Shown in pieces: positions 1 through 4,957 of a stretch of 6,190 nt of DNA. How positions within the stretch are numbered: position 1 is the stretch's first letter; the number at the start of each line of letters is the position of its first letter. The notes beneath the pieces were generated by a model. It was not told the DNA's origin. It saw only the letters and a program-made list of their open reading frames with translations, and made no database searches. The translations under genes and the position numbers were made by a program. Source of the DNA: Candidatus Opitulatrix cubana (GTDB lineage: Bacteria > Actinomycetota > Actinomycetes > Actinomycetales > Bifidobacteriaceae); the NCBI GenBank assembly GCA_031283665.1, contig JAITBJ010000030.1, forward strand, positions 1-6,190. The letters are read 5' to 3'.

Positions 1-1211
1 TAGAAACTCAAAAGATAAAAACTGAATTTGATGAACTCACAGCGCTTATTGAGGATTATACTCAAATAATAGAGAGTAAAGACCGTCAAAGAAAAATACT
101 ATCTGATGATTTAGATGAAATAGTTTCAAAATATGGAGATGAACGCAGAACTGAAATAGTTCCTTATTCTGGTGCTTTAGAAGATGAAGATCTTATTCCA
201 AATGAGGAAGTGCTAATCACTATTACTGATTCAGGTTATATAAAAAGGACTAACACTTCTGAATACAGAACTCAGCACAGAGGCGGAAAAGGACTGAAAG
301 GAACTGGTTTAAGAGATGAGGATTTTGTCTCTCATTTGTTTACCACTCAAACACATAACTGGATTTTATTCTTTACAAACCGTGGAAGAGTTTACAGAGC
401 AAAAGGCTATCAAGTGCCTCAAGGCTCAAGAGACGCAAAAGGAAATCATATAGCAAACTTTTTAGCTCTTGAAGAGGGTGAAGCGGTAGTGGAGGTTTTA
501 AATCTAAAAAGCTATGATGATGCAAAATATCTTATTCAAACTACAAAAAGCGGGTTGATTAAAAAAACAGAATTAAAACTTTATAACTCTCCAAGATCTG
601 GAGGTTTGAAAGCTATTATTTTGAAAGAGATAAACGGAAAAACAGATGAGGCAGTTTCATCATTTTTAGCAAATGATGAAGATGATATAATAATGATTTC
701 AAAGACTGGCCGCTCTGTGAGATTTGCGTGCAGCAGCATCCGCTCACAAGGAAGAGCTACTTCAGGTGTTAGAGGTATCAAATTTAAAGATCCTAAAAAT
801 GATTATGTGCTAGTTAGTTCAGTGGCAAATGATAACACTGATTTAGTAGTAATTACTGAACTAGGCTTTGCAAAAAGAACTCCTATGAATCAGTATACAC
901 GCCACGCTCGCGGGGGCTTTGGTATGAAAGTGGCTAAACTAACTGACGCAAGAGGAGCCCTTGCAGGTGCCCTAAATACTGTAGACACAGATGAACTGCT
1001 TGTGATTATGAAATCAGGCAAAATTATGAGATCTTCTGTAAATGAGATCTCAAAGACTGGCAGGGCTACGCAAGGCGTCACTTTTGCCAAAATGGAAGAT
1101 GATGATAGAATTATAGCAGTGACTAAAAATCAAGAGACTCAAACTCAATTGAATGAGGAGTCTGAATCTCAAACAGAACAAATAGAAGGAGAAAACCCTA
1201 ATGAGCAATGA
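1..1211 (+). CDS. gyrA: DNA gyrase subunit A, C-terminal part (5' end outside window)
   Basis: GyrA is the DNA cleavage and wrapping subunit of gyrase (A2B2), which introduces negative supercoils using ATP hydrolysed by GyrB. The frame is open from base 3 with no upstream stop, so about 402 residues of a roughly 850-residue protein are visible; the GTG at 210 is internal. The first ~60 visible residues are the end of the breakage-reunion/coiled-coil region, including ILSDDLDEIVSKYGDERRT. After that come six beta-pinwheel blades of the DNA-wrapping domain, each marked by a repeat such as DSGYIKRT (visible residues 76-83), TNRGRVYRA, TKSGLIKKT, SKTGRSVRF, TELGFAKRT and MKSGKIMRS (336-344). The GyrA box in blade 1 reads QHRGGKG (bases 273-293), which supports gyrase rather than topoisomerase IV. 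The last ~29 residues form a Glu/Gln-rich acidic tail. The quinolone-resistance region and catalytic Tyr lie outside the window. The stop overlaps the next gene by 11 bases. Confidence 0.97.
   Translation, partial: ETQKIKTEFDELTALIEDYTQIIESKDRQRKILSDDLDEIVSKYGDERRTEIVPYSGALEDEDLIPNEEVLITITDSGYIKRTNTSEYRTQHRGGKGLKGTGLRDEDFVSHLFTTQTHNWILFFTNRGRVYRAKGYQVPQGSRDAKGNHIANFLALEEGEAVVEVLNLKSYDDAKYLIQTTKSGLIKKTELKLYNSPRSGGLKAIILKEINGKTDEAVSSFLANDEDDIIMISKTGRSVRFACSSIRSQGRATSGVRGIKFKDPKNDYVLVSSVANDNTDLVVITELGFAKRTPMNQYTRHARGGFGMKVAKLTDARGALAGALNTVDTDELLVIMKSGKIMRSSVNEISKTGRATQGVTFAKMEDDDRIIAVTKNQETQTQLNEESESQTEQIEGENPNEQ
1184..1192 (+). promoter_or_regulatory. Ribosome binding site for the DUF3566 gene
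   Basis: AGAAGGAGA is a strong Shine-Dalgarno sequence ending about 8-9 bases before the ATG at 1201. It lies inside the last codons of gyrA, so the downstream gene can be translated from the gyrA mRNA and is probably translationally coupled to it. It fixes the ATG at 1201 as the start. Confidence 0.8.
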
Positions 1212-1563
1212 AAAACTAAAAACAGTAAACTCTATTGACCCAAAAAGCGCTTTAAGGGTTGGATTTATGCTATCTATAGCAGCAGGTATAATTTTGATAA
1301 TTATGACAGCTGTTTTATGGTTAGTGCTAAACTCTATGTCGCTATTCTCGCATGTTTTATCATTTATATCAAGTTCAGGAATTAGCGATTCTAGTTTTGA
1401 TTTAGGTTCATTTTTATCATTTCCAAAGCTGCTAGCATTAGCTACTATTATAGCTATTATAAATGTGGCAGTCCTAACAGTGCTTTCATTTTTATTTGCA
1501 CATATTTACAATGTGACAACTAGATTAGTTGGAGGGCTAAAAGTTACTTTAAGTGACGACTAA
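1201..1563 (+). CDS. DUF3566 family two-helix membrane protein downstream of gyrA
   Basis: This 120-residue protein has a short polar N-terminus (MSNEKLKTVNSIDPKSALRV) and two hydrophobic helices, at about residues 20-43 and 77-101. They are separated by a Ser-rich loop with SSFDLGSFLSF. The C-terminus, TRLVGGLKVTLSDD, is a close match in pattern to the conserved end of DUF3566 proteins (GGLxVTLxED). Members of this family are typically encoded immediately after gyrA in Actinobacteria, as with Rv0007 of Mycobacterium tuberculosis, and their function is not established. This one lacks the long disordered Pro/Ala-rich N-terminal extension common in high-GC relatives and is close to the bare domain. 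By hydropathy both termini should lie on the same side of the membrane, probably the cytoplasm. The start overlaps gyrA by 11 bases and has a strong ribosome binding site, so the two are cotranscribed. Its 3' end overlaps the antisense 3' end of dxs by 20 bases. Family assignment is from recalled pattern only. Confidence 0.88.
   Translation: MSNEKLKTVNSIDPKSALRVGFMLSIAAGIILIIMTAVLWLVLNSMSLFSHVLSFISSSGISDSSFDLGSFLSFPKLLALATIIAIINVAVLTVLSFLFAHIYNVTTRLVGGLKVTLSDD
1544..1563. other. Tail-to-tail coding overlap of the DUF3566 gene and dxs
   Basis: The stop of the plus-strand gene (TAA, 1561-1563) lies inside dxs, and the stop of dxs (TAA on the minus strand, 1546-1544) lies inside the plus-strand gene. 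The 20 shared bases encode KVTLSDD in one direction and SRHLK in the other. There is therefore no non-coding space for a terminator between the two convergent units, and their transcripts must have complementary 3' ends unless termination occurs inside a coding region. Confidence 0.93.
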
Positions 1564-3397
1564 TTCCGTCTTTATCTAAAGCGTTTTCAGATAATATACT
1601 ATCACGGGTATTTACTTTTTGAAATCCACTTTTTATGCCTAAAAGAGTGATTTTTTGTTTTTTAGTAAACTTCTGATTCTGATGCTGTTCATTGAATTCA
1701 CGCAAAAAGCTTTCCCCAAATCCTCCTTTTGAAATCCCATCTTCGGCAATTATTATATTTTCATATTTGCTAGCCTCTTTTAGTATACGGTCTGCTATAG
1801 GGTAAAACCAAATTGAGGAAATCACTGTAGTATTTTTGCTCTGTTTTGCAGCAGCTACAGCATTATGCAAAATAGGTCCTAATGCTATTATTAGATTTGT
1901 TTTCTTTTGAGACTTTGCAAAATATAAAATATCACCATCTGCTTTTACAATTTCAAGCGGCGAGAGCACATCTGCTTTAGGGTATCTTATAGTAGTGATT
2001 CTATCCTCTATTTTCAAAGCTTGCTCTAAAGCTTTTTCAAGTGAGTCTTTATCCCAAGGTGCTGACATTTTGATATTTGGAATCTTTGAAAATAAGCTAA
2101 TATCCCATATGCCATTATGAGTAGGTCCATCATCTCCTGTAGCGCCTGCTCTATCTAAACATAATGTGAGAGCCTCATTATGAAGTGATGCATCAAATAA
2201 AAGCTGATCAAAGGCGCGATTTGCAAAACTTGAATACACCGCAAACACACTATGATAGCCTTTATACGAAAACCCAGAAGCAAACCCCACAGCATGAGCT
2301 TCAGCAATGCCAACATCAAAGCATCTTTCAGGAAAGCTTTTTGCAAAATCCTCTAATCCCACAGGATCTAACATAGCAGCAGAAATAGCAACTATTTTAT
2401 CATTTTTCTTAGCTAATTTAGTAAGCTTTCTGCCCATAATATGAGACCAGCAAGGAGAGTGCTTTTTCTCGAGTTCACCTGTTTCAGGGTCAAACTGCCC
2501 CACAGCATGATATTGATCTTTTTTATGAGCTTCTGCTACTTTATACCCATGCCCTTTTTGAGTAATTGCGTGAATAATCACAGGCTCTGCGCACCTAGAA
2601 GCAGATTCTAAAGCACCTATCACTTCTTCTAAACTATGACCATTTATAGGGCCTATATATTCAATATCAAAATCAGAAAAAATCCTAACAGGCACCACAG
2701 ATGTTTTAATTCCTGTTTTGAAATTATGAACCACTTTGCTCACAATTCTTCCAAAATTGCCCATCTTTTCAAGAGTTTTTTTCGTTTGAAGTTTTGCATC
2801 GAAATAAGTTTTTGTATTAGTAATAGATGAAAGATGATGTGCAAGACCTCCTACAGTTTGAGCATATGAGCGGCCATTATCATTTACAATAATAATTAGT
2901 TTTTGATCCATAGAATATGATATATGATTTATAGCCTCCCAAATCATACCCCCTGATAAAGATCCATCCCCCACTACTGCTATTGTGGTAGAATCATCTT
3001 TTTTCAAAATGTTAGCCCTTGAAATCCCATCTGCCCATGAAAGGGAAACCGAAGCATGAGAGTTTTCTAATATATCAGCAGCGTGCTCTTTTCTTGAGGG
3101 GTAGCCACTCAATCCATCCTTTTGCCGCAGCTGCTCAAAATTAGTTCTGCCTGTTAAGATTTTATGAATGTAGGTTTGATGACCCACATCATATATAAAA
3201 GAATCTTTATTCACATCATAAACTTTGAATAAACCAAGTGTGAGCTCCACTACACCTAAATTAGGACCTAGATGGCCGCCTGTCTTTGCAACATTGCTAA
3301 TCAAAAACTCTCTAATCTCTTTTGAAAGATTATTTAGCTGTTTCAGATTCATTTTTTTTATATCATCTGGAAAACTGTATGATTCTAATTCACGCAT
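1544..3397 (-). CDS. dxs: 1-deoxy-D-xylulose-5-phosphate synthase
   Basis: DXS condenses pyruvate with glyceraldehyde 3-phosphate, using thiamine diphosphate and Mg2+, and is the first cytosolic enzyme of the MEP isoprenoid pathway; its product also feeds thiamine and pyridoxal phosphate synthesis. With the ATG at 3397 it has 617 residues, a normal length. Visible motifs are TGGHLGPNLGVVELTLGL (from ~39), DVGHQTYIHKILTGR (~70-84), the ThDP/Mg motif GDGSLSGGMIWEAIN (~143-157), IVNDNGRSYAQTVGGLA (~171-186), DVGIAEAHAVGFASG carrying the catalytic Glu at ~366, and DRAGATGDDGPTHNGIWD (~415-432). The C-terminal transketolase domain continues through VISSIWFYPIADRIL to a full-length end. One oddity is that the usual EQHA reads EAHA. 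The start at 3397 was chosen because family similarity begins there (MRELESYSFPDDIKKM) and it overlaps the ffh stop by 8 bases; an in-frame TTG at 3439 would add 14 unlikely residues. Confidence 0.96.
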   Translation of the reverse strand: MRELESYSFPDDIKKMNLKQLNNLSKEIREFLISNVAKTGGHLGPNLGVVELTLGLFKVYDVNKDSFIYDVGHQTYIHKILTGRTNFEQLRQKDGLSGYPSRKEHAADILENSHASVSLSWADGISRANILKKDDSTTIAVVGDGSLSGGMIWEAINHISYSMDQKLIIIVNDNGRSYAQTVGGLAHHLSSITNTKTYFDAKLQTKKTLEKMGNFGRIVSKVVHNFKTGIKTSVVPVRIFSDFDIEYIGPINGHSLEEVIGALESASRCAEPVIIHAITQKGHGYKVAEAHKKDQYHAVGQFDPETGELEKKHSPCWSHIMGRKLTKLAKKNDKIVAISAAMLDPVGLEDFAKSFPERCFDVGIAEAHAVGFASGFSYKGYHSVFAVYSSFANRAFDQLLFDASLHNEALTLCLDRAGATGDDGPTHNGIWDISLFSKIPNIKMSAPWDKDSLEKALEQALKIEDRITTIRYPKADVLSPLEIVKADGDILYFAKSQKKTNLIIALGPILHNAVAAAKQSKNTTVISSIWFYPIADRILKEASKYENIIIAEDGISKGGFGESFLREFNEQHQNQKFTKKQKITLLGIKSGFQKVNTRDSILSENALDKDGISRHLK

Positions 3398-4946
3398 TAT
3401 GCTGTCTTTCCCAAGCAGCTTGCTTTGCAGGATTGCCAAACTTCTTTTTCTTTTTGCTCTTCTTTTTGCTATTGCTACGCTGATTCAGATTTGGCACGCC
3501 CCCATTTGCTAACGCTGCTAAATCAGCAGGATTAGGAGACTCTGCTTCACCGCTATCATTTTGGCCTTGTCCAGAAAGCATAGCAGGGCCCATATTTTTC
3601 ATCATCTTTGACATCATTTTAAATCTATCTAAAAGCTCATTTACTTGTCTGACACTGCGGCCTGACCCTTTTGCGATTCTTGCTCGTCTAGTGCCGCTAA
3701 TAGATTTAGGATTGCTTCTTTCAAACGGTGTCATAGAATGAACTATTGAAGAATAAACATCCATCACACCCTCATCTATAGAATCTAAAGCACCTACTTT
3801 TTGAGAAACTCCAGGAATCATTGAAGCTATAGATTTGAGCGACCCCATTTTTTTAATCTGATTCATTTGAATAAGAAAATCATCAAAATCAAACCCTTTA
3901 CCTGCTGTGAGTTTTTTTGTTAACTTCTCTTCTTCTTCATCTGTTAGAGTTGATTCTGCTTTCTCAATAAGCGATAATATATCACCCATATTCAGAATCC
4001 TGCCAGCAATTCTATCAGGATGGAAAGTTTCTATATCATCTAATTTTTCACCGCTAGACGCAAATAAAATTGGTTTACCTGTGATGCTGACCACACTAAG
4101 CGCCGCTCCGCCTCTAGAATCGCCGTCTACTTTTGTTAAAACTATTCCAGTCAAATCAAGTTTTTCTGAAAAGGCTTTGGCGGAGCGCGCCGCATCTTGA
4201 CCAAGCATAGAGTCTATTACAAATAGCACTTCATTAGGATTTACAGCATCAGATATATTTTTCACCTGATCCATAAGCTCCTCGTCCACTGCTAAACGCC
4301 CTGCTGTATCTATTATTACTATGTCATAGTATTTATCAGCTGCATACTTTATACCTTCACGCGCCACTTCTACAGGGTTAGACTCTTTTGAGCCTATGCC
4401 TATTCTTGATAGTAAACCTTTTTTAGAATTGTTTTCACTTTCACTAGTAACACCTGGATCAGGGGCAAATACTTCCACACCTGCATTCTCCCCCACCGTT
4501 TGAAGCTGCTGCACAGCATTTGGCCTTTGCAAATCTGCTGCCACTAGCATAGGCGTGTGCCCGTCAGCTTTCAAAAACTTGCCAAGCTTCCCCGCGAATG
4601 TGGTTTTTCCCGACCCTTGCAAACCTGCTAGCAGAATCACAGTCGGACCCTTTTTCGCAAACTCTAATGGTCGGTCAACTCCACCGCCTAATATATTTAT
4701 CAGTTCTTCATTTACTAATTTTACAATCTGCTCTGATGGATTGAGTGTTTTAGATTTTGTGATCTCATACGCTTTGTCTTTTATATTTTCAATAAATAAA
4801 TCTACAACTTCTAGCGCCACATCACCATCAAGTAATGCATCAGAAATAGACTTTAGTGATTGATCAACATCATCGGTTTTCAGAGTTCCTTTTCCACGCA
4901 AAGATGAAAACGCTGAATTGAGTTTATCTGAAAAACTATCAAACAT
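3390..4946 (-). CDS. ffh: Signal recognition particle GTPase Ffh (SRP54)
   Basis: Ffh binds 4.5S RNA to form the bacterial signal recognition particle. It recognises signal sequences on ribosomes and pairs with FtsY for GTP-driven delivery to the Sec translocon. The 518-residue protein is complete, with an N domain (~1-95) and a G domain holding GLQGSGKTT (108-116, P-loop), DLQRPNAVQQLQ (138-149), DTAGR (213-217), TKVDGDSRGGAALS (271-284) and GEKLDDIETFHPDRIAGRI (299-317). The methionine-rich M domain (~330-455) has the RNA-binding helix-loop-helix SGTRRARIAKGSGRSVRQVN (417-436). The tail is disordered and lysine-rich, ending in GNPAKQAAWERQHNA. There are two oddities: a basic insertion of about 20 residues in the G domain (~167-190), and a 12-base tandem repeat in the Lys tail. 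The ATG at 4946 begins the canonical MFDSFSDKL; it is 11 bases after pepC with only a weak A-rich ribosome binding site (AAAAAGA). The stop overlaps dxs by 8 bases. Confidence 0.97.
   Translation of the reverse strand: MFDSFSDKLNSAFSSLRGKGTLKTDDVDQSLKSISDALLDGDVALEVVDLFIENIKDKAYEITKSKTLNPSEQIVKLVNEELINILGGGVDRPLEFAKKGPTVILLAGLQGSGKTTFAGKLGKFLKADGHTPMLVAADLQRPNAVQQLQTVGENAGVEVFAPDPGVTSESENNSKKGLLSRIGIGSKESNPVEVAREGIKYAADKYYDIVIIDTAGRLAVDEELMDQVKNISDAVNPNEVLFVIDSMLGQDAARSAKAFSEKLDLTGIVLTKVDGDSRGGAALSVVSITGKPILFASSGEKLDDIETFHPDRIAGRILNMGDILSLIEKAESTLTDEEEEKLTKKLTAGKGFDFDDFLIQMNQIKKMGSLKSIASMIPGVSQKVGALDSIDEGVMDVYSSIVHSMTPFERSNPKSISGTRRARIAKGSGRSVRQVNELLDRFKMMSKMMKNMGPAMLSGQGQNDSGEAESPNPADLAALANGGVPNLNQRSNSKKKSKKKKKFGNPAKQAAWERQHNA
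3406..3412 (-). promoter_or_regulatory. dxs: Weak possible ribosome binding site for dxs
   Basis: On the minus strand GGGAAAG ends 8 bases before the ATG at 3397. It is a poor Shine-Dalgarno match, but the spacing is right. It sits in the last codons of ffh, and the ATGCGTGA overlap of the ffh stop with the dxs start favours translational coupling over independent initiation. Confidence 0.35.
3447..3470 (-). repeat. ffh: 12-base tandem repeat in the Lys-rich tail of Ffh
   Basis: On the minus strand AGCAAAAAGAAG (3470-3459) is followed directly by AGCAAAAAGAAA (3458-3447), 11 of 12 bases identical, in frame. It encodes Ser-Lys-Lys-Lys twice and is followed by two more Lys. The tract is a purine-rich, slippage-prone run and the repeat is probably a recent replication-slippage product. 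The charged tail it extends is disordered and variable in Ffh proteins. Confidence 0.85.
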
Positions 4947-4957
4947 AAATTATCTTT

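Noticed and set aside
581..1090. Two 66-codon minus-strand frames opposite gyrA
   Set aside because: They are antisense shadows of the beta-pinwheel blades and show no independent coding signs.
210..1211. A separate gene starting at the GTG at 210
   Set aside because: The same frame is open to the left edge and encodes recognisable GyrA sequence upstream, so the GTG is an internal Val codon.
1543..1557. Small inverted repeat GTTACT-TTA-AGTGAC at the convergent junction, a possible bidirectional terminator
   Set aside because: The stem is only 6 base pairs with one wobble on the plus strand and a C-A mismatch on the minus strand. No U-run follows on the plus strand and only four U follow on the minus strand. 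It also lies inside both coding regions.
2155..2830. Short open frames of 63-64 codons on both strands within dxs
   Set aside because: They lie in alternative frames of conserved DXS sequence without a ribosome binding site or known motif.
3395..3439. Longer dxs starting at the TTG at 3439 (631 residues)
   Set aside because: It would add 14 residues with no counterpart in the family and overlap ffh by 50 bases; the ATG at 3397 begins exactly where DXS similarity starts.
3225..3512. 95-codon plus-strand frame with hydrophobic stretches across the dxs/ffh junction
   Set aside because: Its hydrophobic character is explained by the pyrimidine-rich complement of the Ffh lysine tail; it overlaps two well-supported genes and has no recognisable family.
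3907..4863. Open frames of about 97 and 102 codons on the plus strand opposite ffh
   Set aside because: They lie antisense to strongly conserved ffh domains, have Ser/Pro-rich compositions typical of shadow frames, and show no recognisable domain.
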